Shown here in pieces: positions 22,421-32,405 of a DNA stretch of 64,000 nt (within the stretch, counting starts at the first letter, position 1; the number at the start of each line of letters is the position of its first letter). Origin of the DNA: Meloidogyne chitwoodi (lineage: Eukaryota > Nematoda > Chromadorea > Rhabditida > Meloidogynidae). The notes under the pieces were generated by a model. It searched no databases and had not been told where the DNA came from. It saw only the letters and a program-made list of their open reading frames with translations. The position numbers were made by a program, and so were the translations under genes. The stretch covers positions 248,001 to 312,000 of the forward strand of contig JACZZP010000019.1 of NCBI GenBank assembly GCA_015183035.1. Reading direction: 5' to 3'.

Positions 22421-25400
22421 ATGCATTTTTTATTTATTTTAAATTTAATTTTGACATTGTTATTTTTATCGGGTAAAATTTGTTAAATTAATTAGTAAAT
22501 TTAATATTTTTAATTAAATTTAGGAGCATTTGCTGGCAATTGTAATAGTACTAAAACTATATCAAAATACAGAGTTGAATTGCCACAAACTAAAATTAAA
22601 ATTAGAATGAATCAAGTCACTTGCAAACATGGATTAAGTTTTTCTAAGAAAAAGAACATGAAATTGGATAATAAAATTAAAATTTTATTTAAAACAGAAA
22701 CTAGATATTTACTAGGACGTGGAGGAACAGGATGGGTAGGAATATAAAAATATATTTAAAAAAAAACAACTTTATTCTAGGTTTTTCACACATATATGCC
22801 ATCTGAACTTAAATGCATAGCTCTAAAAATTTCACAGGGCGTTTCAAAAGACGAACTTCGAATACACAAATATTTTTCGGGATTGCCTCAAGAGGAAAAT
22901 AATAGGATTATTAAATATTATGGAAGGTAAGTTTTTCAATTTTTAATGAAATATGGAACTTGTCTACTTTAGGTATACACCCATTTATTCGCAAGAAAAT
23001 ATTTTACAGCGTTAAAATAAAATATTTTCTTGCGAATAAATGGGGCGATTACTAGGGTTTTTCAGACAAAAATACCTGAAAGATTGAAAAAAGGTAAAAA
23101 CGGTTCATGGCAGAAAATTATGAATAGAAAATCGTAAAAAATTTCTCATTGACATTTTGTCTGTTTTCCCTTAATGACATTTTGTAAACTTTTTCCTTAA
23201 TGACATTTTGTCGTTCGTTAAAAAGCCAAAAAATAAAATTTTTATAACTATTTTTGTAACTATTTTGGACTTTTTTCCATTTTTACCAACTATTTTGACA
23301 CTTTTTAGCAACTATTTTAGTCACTATTTTGCATTTTTTAGCAACTAAAATCTGCAACCCTAGTGATTACCTAAATTAGTCAAGTTAAATAAATATTAAG
23401 AATAGATATTTAAGTCTAAATAAAATAATTATTACTGAATTATTAAATTTTAAGTAAACGCAAGAAACATCACAAAAGAACGTTTATTGCGTTAGAATAT
23501 GGGGGAAAGACATTATTTAATTATTATAATGAGAATAAACATCAAGAAGGAGATAATTTGTTACTTCTTACTAATATTATAAAAAGCGCTGCTCGAGCAC
23601 TTGCTCAGTTCAATCAACGTAAATTTTTTTAAAATTAAATAAACTTAAAATAACATGAACAATAAAAACATACAATACTTATAAACATACCTTGAGAACA
23701 AAACAAAAACACATAAACATAAATAAACTTATCCATAATTTGTTCAAATACTTGTTTAATTCAAAACACCTAGCAAAATAAAACAAAAACATTAATTTAA
23801 AACATTTAAAACACAAAACAATACACTTATTGTCTAAAAAACATAAGTTTAATCAAATTTCAAGTTTACTCTTTAATATCAACTTTATTTTCAAGTTCTA
23901 AGTTCAAGTTTTAGGTTCAAGTTAATTTTCAAGTTGCAAACTTTCTATAAAAACCTCTCATTTTCACTTCCCTAAACATTTGTCTATACAAACACACAAA
24001 CATTCTCAATTTATTATATTTAAAATTTAGATGCCATTCATTTTGACGTTAAAGAAAGTAATTTTGTCGTTTCTCAAGAACCAGATGCTAATATTGTGGA
24101 TTCAGTTAAAATTATTGATTTTCACTTATCTTTGCTTTTAATCAACCCAACTGATTGTTTCACTAGATATGATTGGATGAACAAATCTTTTATGGCACCC
24201 GAAATTCGTGGACTTGGTAAAATAAAAAATGATAGTGGAATTATTAGAGATGCGGTATGTCGGATTTTGAATATAAATGCATATTAATTTAAGCTTAATA
24301 TTAAAGTAACGTTTTTCTAAAATAGAGTAATCGAGGGATTTATTTTATGGGAGACTCTAATTTAAGAGAGGTCTTTGGGAGGTTCTCGGAAAATCCTTCA
24401 GTAGAAAATCGGTCAGTACCCGGAAAATACGTCAGTATCAGTACAAAAAATCACAAGAAAAAAATACATGAAAACACAAAAAATTTCTACCTCTTATGTA
24501 TTTTGTTTTTATGTATTTTTGTATTGTATTTCTGGGTTTCTTGGAAAAACACGAAAATGTATAGTTGAGTAAAAAAATTAAAATACATGAAATACAAAAA
24601 TTTTTCTGTGTTTTTCTACCTTACACATGTTTTTGTGTTTTTCATATATTTTTGTTTTTTCTTGTGATTTTTTGTACTAATACTGAGCATTTTTCGAGTA
24701 CTGACCGATTTTCCACTGACGCATTTTCAACTGACGGATTTTCCACTGATGCATTTTCCGGTCACGCTTTAGGAGGAGCCGCTTGGATAATTTATTTTAG
24801 GAAATCTTTAATTTTAAGTCAGCAACAAAAGTTGATGTATGGTCATTTGGTCTAATGACACTTTCTCTACTATATCCCGAAATATCTGAACAAATTATCC
24901 AAAATAATTATCAAATCGAGAATGAAGGATACGGTGTTATTAATAATTTGCTAGAACAATATCATAAAAGCGATAATAAATATGATTTAGATCGAGTTAT
25001 AAAGGCAAGCACTTTATAAATGTTAAATTTAAGATTTGCCTTCGGAAATTTCGAGTTTTTAAGACATTTTTATTTCGGATTTCATATTTCGGTTTTTTGG
25101 ACGAAATCCGAAATTTTTGAAAATTTTTGAAAATTTTGAATTTTTTTTTGAAAATTTTTAAATTTTTATGTAAGTTTCGGATTTCGGGTTTAGGAAATTT
25201 CGGATTTTTCGGGTTTTTAGGTCATTTTTATTTCGGATTCGTAGTTCGGTTTTTATTTTTATTCATTTTGTTTCGGATGTCGGATTTCATATTTTATTTT
25301 CTAATTTTGCCCATCCCTGGTAGCCATGTTCACAAAAATCTTTTATAAATAAAATTATTTTTTATAGGCTTGTTTGCAAGAACTTCCAAATAACCGTCCT

Positions 25401-25505
25401 TTAATAAAAACGATAGTAAAATTTATGATCAATGATTGCCACGGTTTTAATTATGAAAGAAATCATTTAAGGCTTGAAAATAATCAATTATGGTGCACGG
25501 ATTAA
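22421..25505 (+). CDS. Secreted protein-kinase-like protein, copy B (373 aa)
   Basis: Exons 22421-22472, 22524-22735, 22781-22926, 23455-23618, 24031-24254, 24819-25004 and 25368-25505 join to 373 residues. The signal peptide MHFLFILNLILTLLFLSG (52-nt exon as in all copies) is followed by a Lys-rich linker rather than the Gln- or His-rich ones of A, C and D. Kinase landmarks are LGRGGTGWVFHTY, K104 in CIALKI, the catalytic loop HFDVKESNF (D197, K199, N202; non-RD), DFH at 221-223 replacing DFG, and an intact APE (247-249) in MAPEIRG. The C-lobe VDVWSFGLM and CLQELPNNRP follow. It has a longer C-terminal tail (NDCHGFNYERNHLRLENNQ) than its paralogues. The intron at 25005 has a GC donor (AAG/GCAAGC). 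Introns carry a nested MITE pair and foldback F5. Confidence 0.85.
22971..23372. mobile_element. MITE of the CCCATTTATTCGCAAG family with a nested element, copy B intron 3
   Basis: CCCATTTATTCGCAAGAAAA and its reverse complement form a short near-palindrome at 22979-23044. The right end (CGATTACC) is displaced by the insertion 23053-23362. Confidence 0.72.
23053..23362. mobile_element. hAT-like MITE with TAGGGTT ends, nested
   Basis: 310 bp, starts TAGGGTTTTT and ends GCAACCCTA. Flanks GCGATTAC (23045-23052) and GTGATTAC (23363-23370) are an 8-bp TSD with one mismatch. The interior reiterates AATGACATTTTGT and AACTATTTTG. Confidence 0.78.
24381..24766. mobile_element. Foldback element F5 (GCGTCAGTG subfamily) in copy B intron 5
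   Basis: 386 bp. Left GGTTCTCGGAAAATCC and CGGTCAGTACCCGGAAAAT; right TGACCGATTTTCCACTGACG and ending TTTTCCGGTCACG. Arms are CACAAGAAAAAAATACATG-like. Flanks CTTTGGGA and CTTTAGGA make an 8-bp TSD with one mismatch. Confidence 0.8.
25035..25322. mobile_element. TTTCGGAT-rich MITE fragment in copy B last intron
   Basis: Reiterated TTTCGGATTTC/AAATTTCGG phrases end GCCCATCCCTGG, the terminus seen in the element at 29340-29560. The left terminus is not recognisable. Confidence 0.55.
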
Positions 25506-26271
25506 ATTAATTAAAATTATTTAATTTTATATTAATTTTTATTTTAAATTATTGCATAAAATTTTAACGAGGAAATTATTTTTATTAATTTTTATTTACA
25601 ATTTAAATTTTATTAATTTTAATTGTGTTCTCACTCTAAAAAATGTATGTTTCCCTGTTTTTTAATTTTTCTCGAGTTTACTCTATAGCTTTTGACTCAT
25701 TCATAGCTTGTTAGAGTCAGTTTTTTGTGCTCTTTCGAATGAAATATGACTTATCAAAAACGCTCTCCATACGAAATAAAGTTAAAAATCCAGAGGCTTA
25801 ACAAGATGTACAACACGAGTGATTTAATTTTTCTCAAAACAATTTTTTTAATTTTTCTCTTCTATAGCTCATTCGATTCGAAATTTAATCCTCTTTCGAA
25901 TGATACTATACTCATCAAAAACTATGCTGGAAAAAATATTAAAAAAATTCATTTACGGAAAGATCAATAAAATTTAAAAAACGAATTTTTAATTAAATTT
26001 TTTAATGTTTTTATAACATTTGTTAATTAAAATGTTTCCCAAACATTTAATATTGCCTTGTTTAGTACAATTTATTTAAGGAATTAAATTAATAAATCAA
26101 TTTCCTCGACTTTTTTAAATTGGCATATTCAATGATAATTTAAAAAAGGACATTCACGTGTTAATTTAAAAAGGAATTTCATTTCCGCTACGTTTTAAAA
26201 ATAGTCAATTTAAATTGACTTTATAGGATAGGCTTCGATTCGCCTCATCCCTCTAATTATTTTATTTAAAT
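25506..26271. other. Spacer and upstream module of copy C
   Basis: Contains TTTCGAATGATACTAT/TTTCGAATGAAATATGA phrases (25730-25910) and then a block at about 26075-26265 (TTTCCTCGACTTTTTTAAAT, TTCACGTGTTAATTT, GGCTTCGATTCGCCTCATCC) that recurs at 31905-32095 before copy D. CACGTG is at 26155-26160 here and 31984-31989 there. Confidence 0.55.
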
Positions 26272-26279
26272 CTTAAAAT

Positions 26280-26475
26280 GGCAACCAGACATTTGCGGAC
26301 TACTGTTCTAAAAAAGTTGAAAAAAAATTTTCAAAAATTAACAACGAATTTTTGTACATTTTTATGGAAAAAAACTTTATTTTTTTCAAGGCCTATGCTC
26401 ATTATTTATCAGGGATTAGTAATTTTTTATTAAAGAATATTCTGCAAATGTCGAGTCCGCAAAAGTCGCCCCCAG
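26280..26475. mobile_element. Merlin-like MITE upstream of copy C
   Basis: 196 bp. The left end has AGACATTTGCGGAC and the right end GAGTCCGCAAAAGTCGCC. Flanks CTTAAAAT (26272-26279) and CTAAAAAT (26476-26483) form an 8-bp TSD with one mismatch. Confidence 0.65.
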
Positions 26476-26664
26476 CTAAAAATGGAATAAACGCACCCAA
26501 TTTACGCACTCAAGTAAACTACACTTTGACTATTTTTCCTCTCGATAGGTAAATAAAAGAGCAAGTCAATTAGAACATTCTTCATTTAATTTTTTAATGG
26601 TACTTTTTATTAGATACCCAAAAATTAAATTCAATTTTTTGTATTTTTTAGGTAAAAATTTAAA

Positions 26665-29600
26665 ATGAGTTTATTATTTATTTCAAATTTAATTTTGGCA
26701 TTGTTATTTTTGCCTGGTAAAATTTGTCAAATTTTATTTAAAATATTTGATTTAATTTAGGTTCTTTTGCTGGCAATGTTAATTGTTTTCGTACTCAAAG
26801 AGGATCAGCGACTATTCCAAACAGAAATCTTGCTCCACATACACATCAACAAACACAACGACAAGAAGAAACTTACGAGGATGAATTCTCATCTGAAGAT
26901 TCTACGGATTTTTATCCTAGTGCCCAACATGAACACACTTACGAGTATGGAGAGAAATCCCAAGATATAGTAGAACAAGAAAACACTTGCCAGCATGGAC
27001 GCAAATTTAAAAATATAATTGTTTTGAATACTAATGCTCAAATTCATTATACCGAAGAACCAACACATCTTATTGGAACAGGAGGAACAACTGGAATCAG
27101 AGGAGGAATTGGAGGGGTAAGAATTTAGATTGGGTGATAATCTTGGAGGAAACTTTTCTCTTTTAATCTTATTAAATTTACGGTAATTGTCGTCTCGTCC
27201 CATCCTCTTACATATGTATACCAAAGTCGCATATCGTATAATGTATTTGGGATTATTTCGTATCGTATTTTTTAAAGTATACTCAACTTAAAAATAAAAG
27301 GATGGTTTCATCTTTTGAAATAACGGAGAGGTGTTAGAATTTTGAGTATATAAAGAAAGGGGATTTAAAGAAAAAGTGTTCTCCTTTACTTTTCATCAAC
27401 TAATTAACTCGTTTTTAAGGTTTATCACGCCTATTTGCCAACTGAACACAAATGCATAGCTCTAAAAATTTCAAAAACGAATTCTGCAATGAGAGAAATT
27501 GAAATATTCGAACATTTTGCTAAATTGCCTTTAGAGGAAAATAATAGAATTATTAAATATTATGGATAGTAAGTTAATTAATATAAATTTTGAGCGTGCC
27601 CGGAAAATGCGTCAATGGAAAATGCGTGTTTTTGTGTTTTTCATGTGTTTTTATGTTTTTTGTGTTTTTCATGTGTTTTTGTTTTTCATGTTTTTTTTTG
27701 TGTTTTTCATTTGTTTTTGTGTTTTTCATGTGTTTTTGTTTTTCATGTTTTTTTTTGTGTTTTTCATTTGTTTTTGTGTTTTTCATTTGTTTGTGTTTTT
27801 TGTGTTTTTCATGTGTTTTTTGTGTTTTTCATGTGTTTTTGTTTTTCATGTGTTTTTGTTTTTCATGTGTTTTTGTTTTTCATGTTTTTTTGTGTTTTTC
27901 CTTTGTTTTTGTGTTTTTCATTTGTTTGTGTTTTTCATGTTTTTTTGTGTTTTTCATTTGTTTTTGTGTTTTGATGATTTTATGTACTGCTTCTTCACTG
28001 ACGCATTTTCCGGGAGCCATTTTGAGTCGATTTAATTTTAAATAATTTCCTAAATTTAATTAAAGTTCAACTGAAGACGTCGAAGATGAAAATAGTAAAA
28101 CATTTATTGCATTGGAACTTGGTAGAAGGAATTTAACAAAATATCAGAAGAAAACACAACATGTGCATTATTTAGCTTCTACTAAGCAACAATTAGATAA
28201 AAAATTTTCTTTAGTTACTAAAATTCTTATAGGAGCTGCTAAAGCAATTTCTCAATTCAATCGACGTGAAAATAATTTTTTTTAAATTAAAGTAAATAAA
28301 TTAGTTAAATTCAGATGCTCTTCATTTGGACATTAAACTAAGTAATTTTGTCGTTTCTCGAAGAGCATCTCGAGAAGAAAATGTTAAACTTGAGGATAGG
28401 GTAAAAATATTAGATTTTGGTTGCTCTGTCCTTAATGCTGACTTGAATAAAGAATTTAACTTTAAAATGGATAAAGTTTATAGGGCACCTGAGATTCGTG
28501 GAATAAAAAATATAAATGAACTTGCAAATGCCGAAGAGATAGTATGCTGCATTTTAATTAAAATAGTTTTTAAAACGACAGTATTATAGTGTTAAAAAAA
28601 TTTAAGCTTTCAAAATAAAGGGAAATATCAACAAATAAATAACAGAGTCCAAGCATAAAAATAAGAGATTTTATCGGCAAGTTCCAATTCCGGAACAGGA
28701 ACCACGGAACTACCAAATTCTGGAACCTGAACCTGTTCCGGAATTGGAACCTGTTCCGGAATTGGAACCTGTTCCGGAATTGGAACCTGTTCCGGAATTG
28801 GAACCTGTTCCGGAATTGGAACCTGTTCCGGAATTGGAACCTGTTCCGGAATTGGAACCTGTTCCGGAATTGGAACCTGTTCCGGAATTGGAACCTGTTC
28901 CGGAATTGGAACCTGTTCCGGAATTGGAATCTGTTCCGGAATTGGAACCTGTTCCGGAATTGGAACCGTTTCCGGAATTGGATGTTTCAGTGGAAATTTT
29001 GGAACTTGCCTCTCAGTTATAAATCCACCAAATATAAAACTCTCAAGTACTAGTAATTATACCTAAAAAACCGATATTTAGTTGACACCGAAACTTGATG
29101 TATGGGCCTTTGGCATAATGGGCTTTGAGTTTCTTCAGGAGGGCATTCCTGATCAAATTATCGAACAAATCCAAAATAGTGGAAATTATAATTGGTTGGA
29201 TGATAGGTTAAATCGATATAAATCACGCCGGCATCCTAATTCTAATTTGGATATAATTATAAAGGTAAAATATATTTTTTTAAAATAATTTTTACTGGTT
29301 ATGTTAGGGGTAGGAATATTTCAAATGGATGATGTATATCAGGGATGGGCAACTTTTGTATTATTTCTAGTTTTTATGACTTTTTTCTTTCGTCTTTCGT
29401 ATTTTTTGACGAAGCACAAATTTTTCTGAAATTATTAAATTTTTTGGAATTTTTAAAATTTTTTGAAATTTTTGGAAAATTTCTTATTTCGTACTTGCGT
29501 GTTTCTGAGCCTTTTTTCTTTTGTATTTCGTTTTTTATTTTCCGATTATGACCATCCCTGCTGTATATATATAATAAATTATTTAATATTTTGAATAAAT

Positions 29601-29864
29601 TATGTAAAATATTTACTAGAGCCTGGATGGGAACGGGTCCATTTAAATAATTTTGAGATATCGTGATGAATCCGGGAATTTCCGGTTACCGTTTGAGCAT
29701 TTAATATTTCAAATTTCCGATTCAGTTTTTCAAAATTCCAGAAATATTTTCTGAATAAAAACTTTTAGAAATGTTTGCAAATTAATCCTGCGGAACGACC
29801 TGATATGGATGATATTATACAACAGCTTGAAAATTTATATAGAGAGATAAAAATTGAAGTTTAA
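26665..29864 (+). CDS. Secreted protein-kinase-like protein, copy C (420 aa), best-preserved kinase motifs
   Basis: Exons 26665-26716, 26761-27116, 27420-27568, 28066-28265, 28315-28541, 29082-29264 and 29769-29864 add to 420 residues. The signal peptide [18 protein letters not shown] is followed by a ~110-residue linker rich in His, Gln, Glu and Ser. Kinase landmarks: a Gly-rich stretch ending GGIGGVYHAY, K152 in CIALKI, a helix-C Glu in REIEIFEHF, the catalytic loop HLDIKLSNF (D258, K260, N263), DFG 286-288, APE 310-312, the C-lobe [11 protein letters not shown], and [10 protein letters not shown]. All residues needed for phosphotransfer seem present, so this is the copy most likely to be active. 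Residue 257 before the Asp is Leu, hence non-RD. An acceptor TTTTTTAG (26651) lies 14 nt before the ATG. Extracellular or host target unknown. Confidence 0.87.
27595..28018. mobile_element. Foldback element F4 (GCGTCAGTG subfamily) in copy C intron 3
   Basis: 424 bp. Left end CGTGCCCGGAAAATGCGTCA; right end TGACGCATTTTCCGGGAGCC. Exact 8-bp TSD ATTTTGAG (27587-27594 and 28019-28026). The interior is TTTTTCATGTGTTTTTGTG arrays that leave spurious Phe/Cys/Val frames open on both strands. Confidence 0.9.
28674..29020. mobile_element. 18-bp VNTR inside a GTTCC-type MITE, copy C intron 5
   Basis: GGCAAGTTCCAATTCCGGAA at the left and TTGGAACTTGCC at the right bracket about 14-15 nearly perfect copies of the 18-mer GTTCCGGAATTGGAACCT (28733-28975). 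Copy D lacks it at the matching intron position, showing it is an insertion or expansion. Confidence 0.82.
29340..29560. mobile_element. hAT-like MITE with CAGGGATGG ends, copy C last intron
   Basis: 221 bp. TIRs CAGGGATGGGC and GACCATCCCTG; flanks ATGTATAT (29332-29339) and CTGTATAT (29561-29568), an 8-bp TSD with one mismatch. Interior TTTTTGGAATTTTTAAAAT phrases. The fragment at 25035-25322 has the same terminus. Confidence 0.78.
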
Positions 29865-29907
29865 ATTTTAAAAAATATTTAAAATAATCTTTATTTCAAG
29901 TGACCAA

Positions 29908-30002
29908 TCAGAGCTGAAAATCAAAATAAATTTTTTCGACATATTTTGAAATTTTAAATAAAAATTTTTTGAAATTTGATATTTTTGTTCGATTCAGCTC
30001 TG
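29908..30002. repeat. Short foldback in the 3' flank of copy C
   Basis: CAGAGCTGAAAATCAAAATA and GTTCGATTCAGCTCTG are inverted. The same pair sits after copy A (20955-21061), so this 3' flank was duplicated with the gene. A further shared block (AACAAAAATCCGATATTGTT and variants) lies at 21395, 30098 and 34720. Confidence 0.7.
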
Positions 30003-30298
30003 AATTTGTTATGTCATTCCTTCTAAATTCATTTAATCTATTTCATTTAAAAAATTAAAAATTGTCCCTTTTTTCATCTGTGTATGTAGTTTTAGAAACA
30101 AAAATCCGCTATTGTTGACTCTCGGATTTATTTATTTAATCTTTTTTACCTCTTATTATGATAAATATTTTTTTTAATTTTCTTTTAATTTGATTTTAAA
30201 TTAAGAAAAGGTAAAGTTTCAGAAACGTTGGTATATTCTATGTATTTTGAATTAAAAAATAAATTTTTTTGATTTAATTAGTCCATATACACTGTTTG

Positions 30299-31610
30299 TG
30301 TTGTATCTTAAGTTTCCTACTTAAGTGCAACAGGTGTGTCCGAGAATAATGTAGACGAGCAACAAAGCAAACAGTTTATTACAGAGCAAATACAAAGAGA
30401 GGTTGAAGGTAGAGAACAGGGTTGATAGGTAGCGGTTGACGAGAACTAACTCACTGACTGGTTGGCGCTAGGGCAGAAGACCCACACGCAGAAGACCCAC
30501 AGACAGAAGACCCACACGCAGAAGACCCATGGATAGAAGACCCACGGACAAAAGACCCACAAAATTTTTTTGTCTTCCTTTAATTTATTCTGTTTAGCAA
30601 ATTTAAAAATGTGAGAAATGGTTATTGAACAAAAATGCGAAATAAATTGAAGTTTAAAAAAGTAAAAATAGTTTTTTGGGCTAAACTACTGTTTCCGTCA
30701 ATTTTTTAATGAACGAATTATATATAATTCAAAAGAGCTTATCGAGCTGAATTGAATGAAACCAAAATTAGTCCGCGGAAACAAATATGGACAAAGTTAT
30801 AGGTCCCTGAATATCGAAAAACCATAGAGGGGAGTAAGCTCATTTTTGGGGCAAAAAAATTAAAATATGAGTATGATAGCTCTTTCGAAAAGCTCTTTGA
30901 TACCAATCGAATGAGACTAAAATTTTCTTGATTAATGATTTTGAACAAATTTATGACACATCGAAGTTTGCTGGGTCAAACTTGGACCTATTGGGAGTGT
31001 TTTATCACTTCTTCGTGTGGGAGCCCATCCCTGGTTGGCTTTTGTTACATGCGTCATTCTACGGCGCAAATTACAACAAAGTAATTAATTCAGTGAAAAT
31101 AATTTAGGTGCAGCCGCGGTAATCACTCCAAATGAGCTTACTCCCCTCTATGGTTTTTCGATATTCAGGGACCTATAACTTTGTCCATATTTGTTTCCGC
31201 GGACTAATTTTGGTTTCATTCAATTCAGCTCGACGAGCTCTTTTGAATTATATATAATTCGTTCATTAAAAAATTGACGGAAACAGTAGTTTAGCCCAAA
31301 AAACTATTTTTACTTTTTTAAACTTCAATTTATTTCGCATTTTTGTTCAATAACCATTTCTCACATATTTAAATTTGCTAAACAGAATAAATTAAAGGAA
31401 GACAAAAAATTTTGTGGGTCTTTTGTCCGTGGGTCTTCTGTCCATGTGGGTCTTCTGTCCATGGGTCTTCTGCGTGTGGGTCTTCTGTCTGTGGGTCTTC
31501 TGCGTGTGGGTCTTCTGGGCGGACACCGACTGGTTTATTATGGGTGCTTATATAGTATGAATACTAGACCGTTAGAAGTGTCTATAAAAGACCACTATTC
31601 ATATACAATA
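30299..31610 (-). mobile_element. Solo LTR, inverted, interrupted by a palindromic insertion
   Basis: The two parts 30299-30463 and 31536-31610 together are 240 bp and match the LTR at 21104-21339 in reverse complement. Ends TGTTG (left) and CAATA (right). Exact 5-bp TSD GTTTG (30294-30298 and 31611-31615). The interruption is 30464-31527 plus one copy of its own target duplication. Confidence 0.88.
30464..31527. mobile_element. 1064-bp near-perfect palindrome with AGAAGACCCAC terminal repeats
   Basis: The left arm (30475-30847) is repeated almost base for base, inverted, at 31128-31517. They differ mainly by one extra ~16-bp repeat unit, leaving a ~280-nt loop. Both ends carry tandem CAGAAGACCCACACG/CAGACAGAAGACCCA units. 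Exact 8-bp TSD GACTGGTT (30456-30463 and 31528-31535) inside the LTR. The outermost bases, GGCGCTAGGGC and (reverse) GGTGTCCGCCC, match only partly. No gene is present; the MGLLSMGLLRVGLL frame is a repeat artefact. Confidence 0.9.
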
Positions 31611-31615
31611 GTTTG

Positions 31616-32400
31616 CTTGTACGGAAACATCAATAAAAATTTAAAATCACTTGAAATTTTCAATTTAAAATTTTGAATTTTTGTTTTAATTATAGTTATT
31701 CACGGTAAGGTAATACATTGGTAATTTTTGGTATTACCGCGGTAAAAAATCGGTCGATTATGAAAATTATCGGTAATTTTTGGTGTAAATACCAATTTGC
31801 CGTTACCGGAAAAACACATATGAATAACTCTAGTTTTTATAACATTTGTTAATTAAAATGTTTGCCAAACATTTTATATTGCCCTATTTAGCAATCTATT
31901 TAAGGGAATAAAATTAATAAATCAATTTCCTCGACTTTTTTAAATTGGCATATTCAATGATAATTTAAAAAAGGGCATTCATCCACGTGTTAATTTAAAT
32001 AAGGAATGTCATTTCCGCTACTTTTAAAAATAATCAATTTAAATTGACGTAATAGGATCGGCTTCGATTCACCTCATCCTTCTAAATTGTTTTATTTAAC
32101 TCCTTAAAATTAAATGCCCCCAATTCACGCATTATTTTAAATACACTTTGACGACTTGTTCCGATAAATAAAAAGATGTGTCAAATAGACTATTCTTCAT
32201 TTTCTTCTAAATTTTTAAATTTTAGATTTTATTAGCTTCTCACTATAAGTTTTAATTTTTTAAACTTTTAAATTATAAAAATGTTTTAAAAACTTTTCTA
32301 ATTTAATAAAATTTAAGAATAAGTAAACTTTAGAGGACAGGATTAATTTATTTCGATCTGTGCCCTTTGATTTAATTTTTTTTATTTTTAAAGAAAAAAT
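31616..32400. promoter_or_regulatory. Upstream region of copy D
   Basis: A small GGTAATTTTTGGTATTACCG foldback lies at about 31700-31810. Then comes the duplicated upstream module (31905-32095, with CACGTG at 31984-31989), and TGCCCTT at 32361-32367, 39 nt before the ATG, embedded in TGTGCCCTTTGATTTAATTT as before copy A. Confidence 0.5.
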
Positions 32401-32405
32401 TATTA

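Noticed and set aside
27562..28045. Frames of up to 157 codons full of VFHVFLFF
   Set aside because: They are the TTTTTCATGTGTTTTTGTG interior of foldback F4 in a kinase C intron.
28744..29022. EPVPEL repeat protein of 92 codons
   Set aside because: An 18-bp VNTR is automatically open in frame; it sits in an intron of copy C and is absent from copy D.
31446..31676. MGLLSMGLLRVGLL-type frame
   Set aside because: Translation of the AGAAGACCCAC terminal repeats of the palindromic insertion running into LTR sequence.
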